Assembly (NCBI GenBank): GCA_021234155.1
Contig: JAJEKV010000030.1
Coordinates: 1,812,333 to 1,876,332 of the forward strand
Origin: Isoetes taiwanensis
Lineage: Eukaryota > Streptophyta > Lycopodiopsida > Isoetales > Isoetaceae
DNA: 64,000 bases
Direction: 5' to 3'
The translations under genes and the position numbers were made by a program. Below the pieces are notes generated by a model, which was not told the origin of the DNA, did no database searches, and saw only the letters and a program-made list of their open reading frames with translations. Positions 20,741 to 32,157 of the stretch are shown in pieces; positions within the stretch are counted from its first letter, which is position 1, and every line of letters starts with the position of its first letter.

Positions 20741-21851
20741 GTCGCCTCCCGGTGATTTTTGTAGGATTGTGGCATCTTCTACTCAAGATATTGACAGCAT
20801 ATGCAATGTCAGGTCTGGTATTATTTGCCAGGTACAACAAGCATCCAATTAAAGCCCTGTATGGAGTGTTTTCCATGTCTATACTTGGCTTGTCTTCTGA
20901 GTTTGCTGTAAGAGTATGCCCTGGAGTCATAGGTATTTTCACAGCCTTAGCATCTTCCAAATTAAATCTTCTCAACATGTTATCAATATGTGTCTTTTGA
21001 TGTAACTTGATGTACTTCTGATCCCTGTTCCTGATGACTTCTATACCCAAGAATTTCTTTAGTTCTCCTAAGTCTGACATTTGAAACCTGTTTTTCAGAA
21101 TCTTCTTTGCTTTATTAAGAACATTCATAGTACTTGCAATCATTATACAATCATCCACATAAAGTGCTATAATGCAAAATTCTTCTCCTTCTTGGAATCT
21201 ATAAAGGTTACCATCATTCTTTAATTTTTCAAACCTGTGTTCTTGTAGAAATTGATTCATGCAGAGGTACCATTCTCTAGGGGATTGCTTTAACCCATAA
21301 ACTGCTTTATGTAGTCTCCAAATCTTATTTTCTCCCTGCTCAAACCCAGGAGCTTGTTTCATGTAAGCTTCCTCTTCTAAGGTAGCATTTAGAAAGGCTG
21401 TTTTGACATCCATATGGTGTATTTCCATATTCATTTCATTTGCCATTGCAATCAAAATCCTAATGCTTGTGAGCTTGACAATAGGAGAGTAAGTTTCTTC
21501 ATAGTCTTTGCCCCTTTTTTGAGTGTACCCCTGAGCAACCAGTCTGGCTTTATACCTCTTGCTGCCATCAGAATTTTCTTTGATCCTAAATAGCCATTTA
21601 CTTCCAATCACATTTTTGCTGTCATCAATATCCACCAGCTCATATGTTTTTGTTTCAGTAAATGAGCTTAGCTCCTCTTTCATAGCTGCCATCCACTTGC
21701 TTTTATTTATACTTTGCTGAGCTTCCTCAAAATTCTGTGGTATATCTTCATTTTCAAGGAGGGCCATAATTTGTTCATCCTCTGGTTCATCAATAGTAAT
21801 GTTTCTTCTGCTTCTCCCTTGCTCATCCCTTCCATATGGTAAATCCCCCAA
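20727..21851 (-). CDS. Copia reverse transcriptase
   Basis: About 374 codons. They begin with an acidic linker, then the RVT_2 domain: GSKWLFRIKENSDGSKRYKA, RLVAQGYTQKRGKDYEETYS, HHMDVKTAFLNATLEEEAYM, KAVYGLKQSPREWYL and the catalytic ALYVDDCIMIAS (YVDD). LYLANNTRPDIAYAVNILSR follows. Length and motif order are normal for copia RT. The end (KITGRRPNEC) is an out-of-frame tail produced by a frameshift. It copies element RNA into DNA in virus-like particles. Confidence 0.93.
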   Translation of the reverse strand: MGDLPYGRDEQGRSRRNITIDEPEDEQIMALLENEDIPQNFEEAQQSINKSKWMAAMKEELSSFTETKTYELVDIDDSKNVIGSKWLFRIKENSDGSKRYKARLVAQGYTQKRGKDYEETYSPIVKLTSIRILIAMANEMNMEIHHMDVKTAFLNATLEEEAYMKQAPGFEQGENKIWRLHKAVYGLKQSPREWYLCMNQFLQEHRFEKLKNDGNLYRFQEGEEFCIIALYVDDCIMIASTMNVLNKAKKILKNRFQMSDLGELKKFLGIEVIRNRDQKYIKLHQKTHIDNMLRRFNLEDAKAVKIPMTPGHTLTANSEDKPSIDMENTPYRALIGCLLYLANNTRPDIAYAVNILSRRCHNPTKITGRRPNEC

Positions 21852-21860
21852 CTTAGCTTC

Positions 21861-22859
21861 TTATATGAGTTTTTCAACTTGTGTTTTTCTTTTTCTTCTG
21901 ACTATTGTTTCCTTGTTCTCAAGGTTTCCATTGTTGATCTGCTGGCCTTGGCTGAGTTCTTGTTGTGTATTTCCATTTTCTGTTTCCACATTATCCTCTT
22001 GGCTATTTTCATCATTTTCATCAACATCAAATTTTACATCCTTATGTTTGATGTGTTCCTCCTCAATCTTATGCCTCCTTTTATACCTGTGCTTGTACAA
22101 TATGTTTTCATTGAACAAGACATCTCTACTGATTATGATTGTTTTGTTTTCTGGATTGTAAATTCTATATCCTTTGGATTCATCATCATAACCAACCACA
22201 AATCCAATTTCAGCCTTATCATCCAGCTTTTTCCTTAACTCTTTGGGTATATGTGAATATGCCAAACACCCATATACTTTGTACTTGTCAAAATTAATCT
22301 TTGTGTTTGGATTCCATAGCAGACTAGGCAGATTTCCATCAATGCTGCTTGATGGCAAATTGTTTTGTATTTCTACACTTGTCTTGAGTGCTTCTTCCCA
22401 TAGATTGCTAGGTAGTCCACTTTGCTTCAACATAGATCTAACAGCATCTAATATTGTTCTGTTTTTCCTTTCTGATACACCATTCTGTTGAGGGCTATGT
22501 CTGCATGTCAATTGCCTTTTAATTCCATGCTTCAAGCAATATAATCTGAATTTGTCAGATAGGTATTCTCCACATCTATCTGACCTAATACATTTCAGTT
22601 TATTTCCAGTTTCTCTTTCAGATGCCACCACAAATTGTTTAAATGCTTGTAGTGCTTGGGACTTTGTAGTTAGAGCATAAGTTGTGCACTTTCTACTGAA
22701 ATCATCTGTAAAGGTAATGAAATACCTTTTATTTGTCCTACTTTTGACATTCAGAGGACCACAGAGATCTCTATGTACCAGCTTTAGCACCTGAGTTGCT
22801 CTGGTTTTTCGTTTGGCAAAAGGCAATCCGCTTCGCTTTCCCAAAAGCACATCCTTCAC
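21861..22859 (-). CDS. Copia integrase
   Basis: 332 codons with a DDE core: VHRDLCGPL (first Asp), CIRSDRCGEYLS (second Asp; the usual NGGEY is RCGEY here) and SPQQNGVSERKNRTILD (Glu). The C-terminal part has YGCLAYSHIPKELRKKL and a GYRIYNPENKTI box, as in other copia integrases. Upstream on the same strand the zinc-binding pre-integrase region (LWHNRLAHTNNKNLK ... CEGCAFGKAKR, about 22985-22830) is in a different frame, so one frameshift lies between them. Confidence 0.92.
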   Translation of the reverse strand: MKDVLLGKRSGLPFAKRKTRATQVLKLVHRDLCGPLNVKSRTNKRYFITFTDDFSRKCTTYALTTKSQALQAFKQFVVASERETGNKLKCIRSDRCGEYLSDKFRLYCLKHGIKRQLTCRHSPQQNGVSERKNRTILDAVRSMLKQSGLPSNLWEEALKTSVEIQNNLPSSSIDGNLPSLLWNPNTKINFDKYKVYGCLAYSHIPKELRKKLDDKAEIGFVVGYDDESKGYRIYNPENKTIIISRDVLFNENILYKHRYKRRHKIEEEHIKHKDVKFDVDENDENSQEDNVETENGNTQQELSQGQQINNGNLENKETIVRRKRKTQVEKLI

Positions 22860-23211
22860 ATATGAAGTGTGCTTGAGTTTTGTTGCAGCATATCCAACCT
22901 TGTTTAATCAATTGTTTGAGATTTTTGTTGTTTGTATGAGCAAGTCGATTATGCCATAGTTCTAACCCTTCTTCTGTTAATAGTATTGATGCTCACTACA
23001 TTTTCATTGCAAATAAATTTCCAAATCTGGTAGCACGAAATTTCAATTCATCCTTGAGATAAATATTACATTGCAATGAGTCAAAAGTGACCTCAGAGCC
23101 TAGATCAACCAGTTGACTAACAAAATCAAATTCTTGATTATTGTAGGCACACACAACACATTTTGTATATCTACAATGTCACCATTTAAATCTTCAAGCT
23201 GCAGCAAACCC

Positions 23212-23451
23212 TTACTGCTGAATTTTTTGTAGAGCTCCATTTCCAACTTGTATATTTCTTGAACTTGCATTGGTAGGATTCTTCAGTAGATCAGTGGACT
23301 GCACTACTGATCTTTCAGCTCCACTATCAACTACCATATAATCATCAAACTTGTTAGATTCAGCTTTATCAAGAATAGCAAATTCATTAAGTACCTCATC
23401 ATCTTCATCTTCAGAATTTGCTTTAGATTTTTCTCCATGTTCTTCAGCCAC
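23212..23451 (-). pseudogene. Copia aspartic protease region
   Basis: YMVVDSGAERSVVQS carries the D-S-G active site in a frame that follows an acidic linker (NSEDEDDEVLNEFAILDKAE). It is cut from gag and from the following pol region by stops or frameshifts (for example 22870-23200 has several). Confidence 0.8.
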
Positions 23452-23487
23452 AAATGCTTTTTCATAACTTCTTCCTCTTCCTCTATT

Positions 23488-24426
23488 TTAGGATCTGCCA
23501 CCTCTGCTGTCAGGTCTCCCTCTTCCCCTTGCATAACTCTTTGGAGTTGGACATTTTGAGGCTACATGACCTCTTCCACCACATGTGTAACAGTTAAACT
23601 CTTTTTTCAACTTAGGACATTCATTCTTGTAGTGACCTTGCTCATGGCAATGATAGCAAGTCACTTTCTTCTTAACAACTAATATCTCAGGATCATTAGA
23701 TTGTTGCCTTGATATTTTCTTTTGTTCCCATTCTGTTCTCAAACAATTTTCTGCTTCCTCTCTTGTCTTACAAGTATTTCTAATAAATAAGGCAAGATTT
23801 TCATTATCCACTGTTCTAGATATTTGCAGAATTTGGCTTCTGTCTGATACATTCACATTTGCCCCGGCAAGATCAGCTATGAGGTTATCAAACCTATCAA
23901 AGAACCCTGAGACATCTTCATCCTCTGCTAATTTTAACCCTCTTAATTCATTTTCAAGTAAATCAATTTGAGAGGATGTTTTATCTTCATAATGTTTAAG
24001 CATATATTTCCACATATCTCGTGGACTCGAGCCCCTTAATTTCAACCTAATTGTAGGACTTACCTTGCAAGATATGATTCCTTGAGCCTCCTTTGCTTTT
24101 GCATACAAGGATTTTCCTCCTGAGCTGCTTCCTCCTGTTGTACCTCCTGTACCTGCACTTTGAGAAGTCCTACTTCCCCCTGCTGTGCCACCTGCACCTT
24201 CATTTTGAGAAGTCTGCCCTGCACCTGCAGCATTAGTTGAGCTAGCTGTGTTAGAGCCAGATCTCGTCAGTATTCCTGCAGTAACATTTCCTTGGGGATC
24301 CACCAAATCCCACAAATCTTCTACTTCCAAGATGTGTACTATAGCATCCTTCCAAATCTGGAAACCTGGACCTCCAGCATACACATCCACAGTGTTGAGC
24401 AAGCTTGCTCCAAATCTGCTAGACAT
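23488..24426 (-). CDS. Copia gag
   Basis: The frame is open further upstream into the LTR, but the likely start is the ATG at 24426 (MSSRFGASLLN), downstream of the primer-binding site. A capsid-like region (WKDAIVHILEVEDLWDLVDP ... MWKYMLKHYEDKTSSQIDLL ... LKLAEDEDVSGFFDRFDNL) is split by a Gly/Ser/Thr-rich insert of about 60 residues. Two CCHC zinc knuckles, CYHCHEQGHYKNEC and CYTCGGRGHVASKC, sit near the end, followed by an RG-rich tail. The two knuckles and the low-complexity insert are typical variations for plant copia gag. Confidence 0.92.
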   Translation of the reverse strand: MSSRFGASLLNTVDVYAGGPGFQIWKDAIVHILEVEDLWDLVDPQGNVTAGILTRSGSNTASSTNAAGAGQTSQNEGAGGTAGGSRTSQSAGTGGTTGGSSSGGKSLYAKAKEAQGIISCKVSPTIRLKLRGSSPRDMWKYMLKHYEDKTSSQIDLLENELRGLKLAEDEDVSGFFDRFDNLIADLAGANVNVSDRSQILQISRTVDNENLALFIRNTCKTREEAENCLRTEWEQKKISRQQSNDPEILVVKKKVTCYHCHEQGHYKNECPKLKKEFNCYTCGGRGHVASKCPTPKSYARGRGRPDSRGGRS

Positions 24427-24433
24427 ATTACTA

Positions 24434-24445
24434 GCTCTGATACCA
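24434..24445 (-). promoter_or_regulatory. Copia primer-binding site (initiator Met tRNA)
   Basis: On the minus strand TGGTATCAGAGC starts two bases after the 5' LTR; this is the common plant LTR-element primer site for initiator methionine tRNA. Confidence 0.93.
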
Positions 24446-24446
24446 C

Positions 24447-25209
24447 TGTTAGGAATTGACACACAAACTATAATGACCTTTGCAAATTACTTGTCTAGCA
24501 AGATTTATTCACAAAAATTTTCTTCACATGCACTAGGGAGCCACAAGATGGTCACTTATCCCTTGTGCTTGACAAATAAAATAAAACTCTTAAGTTCTTA
24601 AAGCAATTCAAACTTTAAGTCATGAGAATGAAAATATTAAACCATTGAACAGTTACTGTAGCAGGGTCATTTACTCGAACACTGTTCCTGCTTTGACCGA
24701 TATTTGTATATCGGATTCTTCACCAAAAACTTTGATTCTGCTTCATCCACCGTGTATATATCCTCTGCTATCTTCATTTCTTATATAATGCAGACTTCCG
24801 GCGGTTAAGGCATCATTCATGCTTTCCAATCTGAGGCTGTTGTCTATTGAACTATATCCCACAGGCTTGGCAAAGGAAATCTGCTACTTTCGATTTATAC
24901 CACATACCTGCTTTAGGAAACAAGTCCTTTAACCATTAACCAATTTTCGCCCCTAATTTGTAAAGCACATAAAGCACTTATATGCATAAAGCACTTATAT
25001 GCATTTGCTTTCATCTTCAACTGCTTGCATTTGAACAATACCCCATAAGTGAAAATACTGTCATCATTGTAACCAAACTCCCTGCATCTAGTAAGTATGT
25101 TGTAGTCCTATGCAAACCTACTGCCACTGCTTCTCATAGGTTGCTTTGTAGTCAAACAAATATTCACTGCCACTGCTTCTCATGAATATAAGATGACTAT
25201 TTTCTAACA
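24447..25209 (-). repeat. Copia 5' LTR
   Basis: 763 bp, the partner of 19415-20177. The minus-strand transcript would start here. Differences seen: T for G, A for C and T for C at three sites relative to the other LTR. Confidence 0.95.
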
Positions 25210-25214
25210 TACAT

Positions 25215-26600
25215 TACATGTACATTCCATCTGGATAAATAGCTGTTTACATGTGTATGTACTCAAAGTACTTCAATGTAGATCAGTTCTAGTAATATGT
25301 ACAGCTATTGATATGTATAGAACAGTTAGAGACTGATTAGTTTGAGACCCGATATCCGATGTTATGTGATTTATTTTCGTGAGCTTCAAAGTGCCAAAAA
25401 CTACCGAGCGAAATTACACCACGATCCAGGTCGCTTGTTTTCAAATTCTATTTGCATTGTGTCAGAGGAAGCAATTTCTTATTCTTGGTTCGGTTTTCAC
25501 AGTTTTGGAGGTTCCAAAGAAAATTGAGGTGCAAGATGTAGCCGAGGGAAAGAAAGCAGTGATTGAAGGAAAAAGCAAAATCACTATTCCTCAAGGGTGA
25601 TACAGGTTGAGGAGGCTGGCACCAGTGTCTGCATGGTGACATTCCGTTATGACGAGGAACTCGAGAGATTGAGGGAGCAGGCTAAGGCCACATCTTCAAA
25701 AAGTAAAGGCAAAGCAGCCGAAAAATGTGACTCCAAAGAAGAACTCCACGCCTAAAAATTGAAGCAAGAGAAACAATTAAGAAAGCATTTTATTTCCCGA
25801 GGTACAAAGATTTGAGAAATCCATGACATCCTATGTTTACAGTCCTAATGAAGAGGAATATTCGAAGCATCAAGATGTAGAGCGGGATACTTTTAAGTTT
25901 GTGTCAAATATTGCTTCCGACATAGCAAAGGACGCTGAATTTCCCCGACAATGAGAAATCGTGGAGAGGTTGCGACGAGGATTCCGGACCTAATAAGAAT
26001 CGAAAGTGAGGAAACCAAAAAAGTAGGGAAGGAAATGGATAATCGACTCAGAAAACAAAGATCATTAGAGCGTAAGAATGATCTCTATAGGTAACTTGAT
26101 CTACATTTCTTACATTTTTTTACATCTAGTATCCAAGTTAAAAACTTTAAAATAATATGGATAGTAGTAGACTAATGTAGATGATTTGTGTAAATGTACC
26201 GGTCATTGAACCCGCATCGCAGCTCAATACACAGCCATACGATGCCTTGCTGAACCGAATGATGAAGCTCAAGAAGGCAAGGATTTTCCCGTGATCTTTG
26301 CCCGAAATGGAGTGTTATTTATTTGAACAAGATGTCTTTGGACATGGATGTGGGGAAATTTTCCAACCCAAGATGTGGATATGTATGCCGTCTTTGGACT
26401 TTGAACTTGTTCATTTGTATGTGTAAGTCAAGTTAGTAATTGTATCCTTTTTCAACTTGTTATAGGTACCGCAGCTCTCGTGTTCCGGATGATAAGAAGG
26501 CCGACGTCCGTTCTTCCCACCGGACAGCTTCATGGAATTTGCAAAGATGGGCCAAGGCAAGTTTAAAAAGATAAATCTATGGCAGCCTCCGGAAAGCGTG
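25215..26600 (+). pseudogene. Element B accessory gene, middle part (unrecognised)
   Basis: Continuation of the accessory gene after the copia element. Coding-like scraps include VPKKIEVQDVAEGKKAVIEG, then ELERLREQAKATSSKSKGKA (Lys-rich helix) and, after a TGTA-rich intron-like stretch (26090-26200), FMEFAKMGQGKFKKINLWQ at about 26535. Stops are frequent. I do not recognise a family. By position it corresponds to the linker between RING and phosphatase in element A, but it is longer. Confidence 0.4.
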
Positions 26601-27110
26601 GAAGAGATATTGTAAAGGTAGCTCTTCTGAGGGGATAAATTGGCTGAAGTGCGTATGGATCATGATTCCAATGCTATGTAGAGTTATTCTTGAACATCAC
26701 ACTTTGGCCATCTTCAACATGGCACTTACTAAGAGTAAGAACACCATCAACATTCAGATCTTCAATTCTGCCGAGGACATTGACGTTGACATGCTTGCAC
26801 TTAAGAGGTATTTTGTATTTCACATCTCCTTTTATTAATATTGAGTAGATTGGATACCATGTTAGCGACTTCTTTCATTCATTTGCTACAAAATAGATCC
26901 GTCTTTTTGCGGCTCCATATCCTCACTATGGCACGCGGTTGTGTCGAAAGTGTCCCACTTTTTGAAGCATGGACAAAATCCTTCACCGGTTGTGAAGATT
27001 CATAAGTGTCCACGGCCGAAAAGATGGGGATTCATGTGGCCTCTATGTTGCGGCTTATATGCGAAGTTTGTAGACACAATCGTGTGTGGTAAAACTACCA
27101 ATGTGAGTGT
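26600..27110 (+). pseudogene. ULP1-like (C48) cysteine protease remnant in element B
   Basis: One frame reads INWLKCVWIMIPMLCRV, then HHTLAIFNMALTKSKNTINI and QIFNSAED, which fits the ULP1 pattern 'V.IP....HW.L..I....I..(Y/F)(D/N)S' with His and Asn/Asp. After an intron-like gap (about 26810-26897) comes VVKIHKCPRPK and, one frame over, DGDSCGLYVAAY, the expected catalytic Cys motif (D-x-C-G-x-Y/F-V). The pieces are separated by frameshifts. ULP1 proteases remove SUMO-like modifiers and occur in several plant transposon groups. No counterpart is visible in element A. Confidence 0.5.
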
Positions 27111-27469
27111 CTCACTTCTTTTGTCTTGCAAAACAAATGGTTTTAATACTTATTATGTAAGTATTGTTGTCACATTTGCAGATTACCCGAAACTGGTTCT
27201 TGACAAAGTATGCATCTGATCGTCGTGATGTTCTCACCCGAGCACTACTTCAGGAGTTAGACCACATTCACTTCGCACCCGAAACTATTAGACCACCTGG
27301 TACTAATAAATGTGGGAGAAACAGCCTCTCCCTATTGTCAATGCTAAACACTATTTGATTATAAAATACACATTTTTTTCATTGAATTTGAATACAATCT
27401 CTTTTATTCAACTCCACCATACTTTATTGATAAATTGCATGTTCTTTCATATCGGGGTGTACCAAAAGG

Positions 27470-28165
27470 TTGATAGTGTTTGATATCAATAATGTTTTGG
27501 CAAAACAAATACATAGGACTTTGGTATCGGATGATCACTAGTTGGAAATTATGACATAATAGGCAAGAAAGTGTTGTTTTAAGGCCCCACCTAGACGAAA
27601 TTCCTCGAATTTGTATTTGAACACTTTGAAGTAGAAATATGGTCATCAATAGCTCCATGGAACCTATCAAGAGTAGTGGATAAAATCTTCACAATGACGC
27701 AGAGATAAAGGGACTTAAGGTTCACCTTTGATGGAAGCCACCGCTTGAAGCTGCCTTTCCGGATTGCGCAAGTGAAGATAAACCTTTTGTATCTGAAGCC
27801 AATTGAGTTTATATACGAGAAGTATCCGGCAGAATGACAAAGAACACACTAATAGTAGACGACTCAGAGTACAAGATGCTCTTCATTCCCAAATCGAAAA
27901 TTGCATATGCCCACCTTCATGGCGGGGAAAGTGATGTTGAAGACACAGTCTCTTGACACTTCAAAACCATAGCTAGAGGGTTTGTTGATAGCACCAGACC
28001 TGCAACAGTATGTGAAGCAGAATCCTTTACGCAATCCATCCGATGTACTAACAACAGCTGTTTGGAGGCAAATGCTTTCAGAGGGCTACAGGGACAGAGA
28101 TGGCATGTCCAGGCTATGGACAAGCTGCAAGAAAGTAACATATTAAAACAGCGAAATAGTATGTA
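27470..28165 (+). pseudogene. FCP1/NIF-like phosphatase remnant in element B
   Basis: Homologous to the element A phosphatase piece by piece, over several frames. Motif I reads IVFDINNVLAKQIH (Asp codon 27482-27484; the Gly of DINGV is Asn). VVLRPHLDEI follows, then FEHFEVEIWSSIAPWNL (about 27610-27660) and TLIVDDSEYKMLF (VDDS codons 27856-27867). IARGFVDS comes near the end. Frameshifts and stops (for example taa after TMTQR) break it at several places. It shows that the phosphatase was already part of the common ancestor of A and B. Confidence 0.75.
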
Positions 28166-28799
28166 ATCGGCTTCACATCGGTGTGACCAGATTTTGAATG
28201 TAAATTAATGTTAACATAAAACATGAACAACGGACTTGTATATATTGGCATCATATCCGATATGACCAAAGTTGTATATCTTGTGATATGTAATACAAGA
28301 GTTTTTGTCTCCATACATGTTCCACTTTCTCGCTTTGTTTCATGAATCAAAAGAAAAGCTATTGATATCCATTATAACGAACAAGTTCACAGACTAGTTT
28401 AACTTCTTCATGCAACAATTGATGAACATTTTGTACTTTCTGATATACATTGTGCTTGGAAACAGAAGATATTGTGTGATACTGAAATTTAAGTATCAAA
28501 ATGCACTTCAGATTAAAAAATAAGTAAATAAGAAAAACTTGCGTCGACTAGTTTTCTCAACATAACAATGCACTAGTTTAACTTCTTCATGCAACAATTG
28601 ATAAACATTTTGTACTTTCGATATACATTTTGCTTGGTCACGTAAGATATTCGTGATCTTACCAAATTTAAGTATCAAAATGCACTTGATATTAAAAAAT
28701 AATTAAATAACAAAAAAACTTACAGCAATCGACTAGTTTTCTCAACATAACAGAAGATAATGGCAAATATGAAAGTTCCTTTGTACAGAACTTAGTCAT
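28166..28799. repeat. Gap between the convergent genes of element B, with a ~178-bp tandem duplication
   Basis: Units at about 28394-28571 and 28572-28753 share TAGTTTAACTTCTTCATGCA, GTATCAAAATGCACTT and CGACTAGTTTTCTCAACATA, with scattered differences. No coding domain is seen. Confidence 0.8.
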
Positions 28800-31700
28800 G
28801 TGCACTCAACAATCTCGTGTAGGCTTGATATAAGCATGTCATGCACCTCTCGTGGTGATCATATATGCCGCACGTGCCCCTTCAACTTATGCTTGACCTC
28901 TTTGCATCGTGAACTTTGCTCCAATTACGATTCAGGCGGTACCAATACTATTTTGTCATCCAAAGAACTTGTACTTGTGCTTTGTGCCTTGTAGCGTTTG
29001 ATAGTAATGACCAGCTATAACCCCTGTCACCAGCAAGCATTCTATTTCCATAGTCGTCAATCACATCTTCTCAAGAATATGCATCTCCTTCACGCATAGG
29101 AGGACGGTATGGAACATTTTCATGATTCCCTGGGGCAGCAAAAGATGCAAATATGTCTCCAATTTGGAGTACATTGATAGTTCTTGCTCATCACCGCATA
29201 AAACCAACTAGCTCTTCTTGTTCGGCCGACTTTGGGCGAACTAGGCTCGGTTGTGCAGCTTCCACGCACCACAATGCTCGAGATTCTCACATTCTCCCCA
29301 TCTGAAATTCAAGCAAGCATTGCAAAAACATGACATGGATCTATTCATGACAAGTGTTGGGTCACCGGATTAATAGCGCATACACAAATGTATAGCTAGA
29401 GTACCGTGCAATGTCTCACAATCGACGAGGGTCCCCTGTTAATGTCTTACGCTATCACCTCCCATATGATGACTCGCCCATTTTGCACTTCTTTTGTCTC
29501 AAAGAAAGTGCAAGCAGAGTTGGCACCCAAAATCGGAACACCATTCTCTTTCCTTTGCTCGTCTGCTAGGAACCTTTTCTCCAAAGCAGCCTGCCCATCA
29601 TGTTCTCCTTTTCCATGGCCTGAGCCAAAATAATTCCACTGCATCCTAATTTTATACCTGTTATAATATTGGGCCACATTCAAATAAAAGGCTCGAGAAC
29701 ACTTAAACTGAACAGCACACCCATCAGACCACATGACATGGTATTTGATGTGGCCAAAACCTTTTTGCATCATCCAAATATGGTGCTTCTTGAGTGCAGC
29801 CTGAACAAAGAAAGCATCATGCTTCATAACATCGGAAACATACAAATGAACAGTTTTTTTCAGCTCGCCATTGACTTTCATCATGGTTATATGCACCAGA
29901 ATAGTTATCTGGTCATTGTTCCAATGCTCGGACTGAACCTCCCTGAATGGCTGCAAAGTGTAGTTCTCTGCAAAGTCCATTACTGACAAAACGTAATCAT
30001 CCCTCAAATTTTGCAATCGATTTCTGAATTGTTTGCTCACGCCAACTTGTGAAAAAGTTGTGAATAGTGAACTTTGTAAGGTGCTGAAACATCTTGTCAA
30101 GCAATGTACCTGGAGTCCCGCTTTCAGTAACAAGCTTCAACCTCCTTGAAGTGCCAGCTTTGGAAGGTTCATTCACGTACTTGTAAACTTGCCATTCAAT
30201 GTTCTCATTCTGCGACTCTTTCTCCTTAGGACAGATTTGAATATTTTTAGTGCCACAGCTTCGCACTCTCCCTTGACACCTGATCCAAACTATGCCACTC
30301 TTTCGCCTTCCTTATCACGCACCATAGCTCTCCACATAGCACCAACATTTTGAAATGTTTTAGAAGGAGCTTGGCGGGCGCCATTGTTCTCATCATCTGC
30401 TGCACAAACACCACAAGAACATGTACAGTTGGCATGAAATTTGCTCCTCGGGGCCGCTTAAAAGCTTTCTGTAGATAGATCAGCTTGTTCATGCTTCACG
30501 CAGGCGACATGTGTTCCTCTCTTTCAACCTTCTCACACATGTAGGCTTAAGCAGCTCGAACTTTCGATGCTAATCTTCACTTCAGGATATTCATCTTTGA
30601 ACATCTCATACAATTCACTCTGCAAGGAAAAAAACGGCATGTATAAGTAAGATATAAATTAGAACTACTTACGAATTCAAAGATGTTGCAGACATTGCAT
30701 TAGTTCTATGGCACTCAGATCATGATTTGATATACATTCAACTACTATATTACACCATCATACATACCCTGTACATGATATGTATAAATGTATAAATAAT
30801 GTACTCCAAAGAGTTCCAGATGTACATAAAAAAACTCAATATGTAACCAGGTCACAGACAGTATCACTGTATTACAGATGTATGTATTTCATACTTTTCT
30901 TATGGAAGGAAGTATACATTTAAATACTTTTATGTATCACCCTATCTTTAAAGACTATTTTGAGATCAGGAAGGCTTAAAATGTACTATAATGTACTTGG
31001 GAACTACAAAAAGCAAGACTATAATAACACAGCCTGACTTTCAACACATTTTCTGCCTTATGCCACATTGGATGTAACTGGAAGTACATCCAAGTACTTT
31101 TCCTGTTAAACATAGCTCATTCAAGCCTCCAAGTGTAAAAATATAATTATTGTAGTTGGATGTACTACAATGTATATCGATACATCCCTTACATGGAATG
31201 CAAATAGGATTACTAAACTTATCCAGGATGCACATAAGCTAGCTTCTATCAAGCTTGCAAGAAAGAGGATTACAAGACTTAAAACTGACCTGGGGCATGT
31301 CCAAAAACCGGATTGAAGTGTCCTTTTCTTCCCGACATCCCCTGTACTTTGGAGAAGTTTTTGTGTGGGTTAACCAAAACTCATTTACCAACCTGCTTGG
31401 TTGATTCCTAAGCATGTCCGCCTGGTTGCCTTCTGCCGGTGGGCCACATATTAGCACCTGATAATGACATCCGTTTTCTTCTAATTGCAGCTTTTGTGAG
31501 GTTTCTTGCTTGCACTTGAAGAATTCTGGAGGCTACTCCTTTTTGTCCGAAGTTTTCCATTCTCACCAACAATCATTGATAACAGGAATGCTTAGTCGCT
31601 AATTTATCATTGCTATTTGCTTGTTTCACTTCCCTCAAGGACCTTCACGGATATTTTTAGCATAGTATCCTTCAGAATTGCTTGCACCGGATTTCCAATG

Positions 31701-31938
31701 GCGTGGTTCAAAAAAGAAGTGCAGCCTTTCATCCCAGGTTTTTCATCGCTAAAGCTCTCCTTTGCACAGGACGTAAATCTTGAACCTGATCATATATAAA
31801 TTTACAAATTTCATCAATCTTACGCTTCATTTTCTTTGTCACATTCCCGATATTGCAATCTTCTTGCGCCATTTCTGTTCCTTCGTTGTTCATCATGGTT
31901 CTTGCGTGGTTTAGGGTTAGCTGGAGGAATTCTGGCAA
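28800..31938 (-). pseudogene. Element B transposase (DDE-like), decayed
   Basis: On the minus strand, from right to left: a basic helical N-terminus (NVTKKMKRKIDEICKFIYDQ, 31938-31729); PVQAILKDTMLKISVKVLEG; FWLTHTKTSPKYRGC; a TGTA-rich intron-like gap (30660-31230); ELYEMFKDEYPEVKISIE; the Cys-rich block CTCSCGVCA (about 30410); ICPKEKESQNENIEW; VMDFAENYTLQPF (29959-29982); VHLYVSDVMKHDAF; VMWSDGCAVQFK (29711-29733); SGHGKGEHDGQA (29590-29617); and the C-terminal domain LQIGDIFASFAAPG ... VIAGHYYQ ... HVRHI (29160-28800). All motifs match element A in order, with several stops and frame changes. Confidence 0.75.
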
Positions 31939-32157
31939 GAAGGAGGGAAGGGCGAAGTTTTAGCCAGAAAGTGGGAAATTCTCCTAACGTTCAGGCGTTT
32001 CTTGGAGTGGTTACAGCGGCGGGAATTGAAATCTGCTTCATGATTGCGTTTTAATTGACGTGGCAAGTAGTTCCGAAAAAAAAGATTCCATAATATAGCT
32101 ATTATGTACATACTGAAAAAACGGTTATGTATTTGAAATGTGATACATCTCTTACTC

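Larger units (their letters stand above)
19415..25209 (-). mobile_element. Ty1/copia LTR retrotransposon, nested in element B
   Basis: The 5,795-bp element has two 763-bp LTRs (TGTTAG...CTAACA), a 5-bp target duplication tacat (19410-19414 and 25210-25214), an initiator-tRNA primer site and a polypurine tract. On the minus strand the order is gag, protease, integrase, reverse transcriptase, RNase H; integrase before RT is the copia order. I count three base differences between the LTRs, so the insertion is recent. Frameshifts within pol make the copy non-autonomous. Confidence 0.96.

Noticed and set aside
21799-22238. Hydrophobic + strand frames inside the copia element suggesting membrane proteins
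   Set aside because: Antisense of integrase and RT; Leu/Phe/Ser-rich composition is the mirror of Lys/Glu-rich coding sequence.
28800-31938. Several separate minus-strand genes
   Set aside because: Motif order matches the single transposase gene of element A, so they are one decayed gene with introns and frameshifts.
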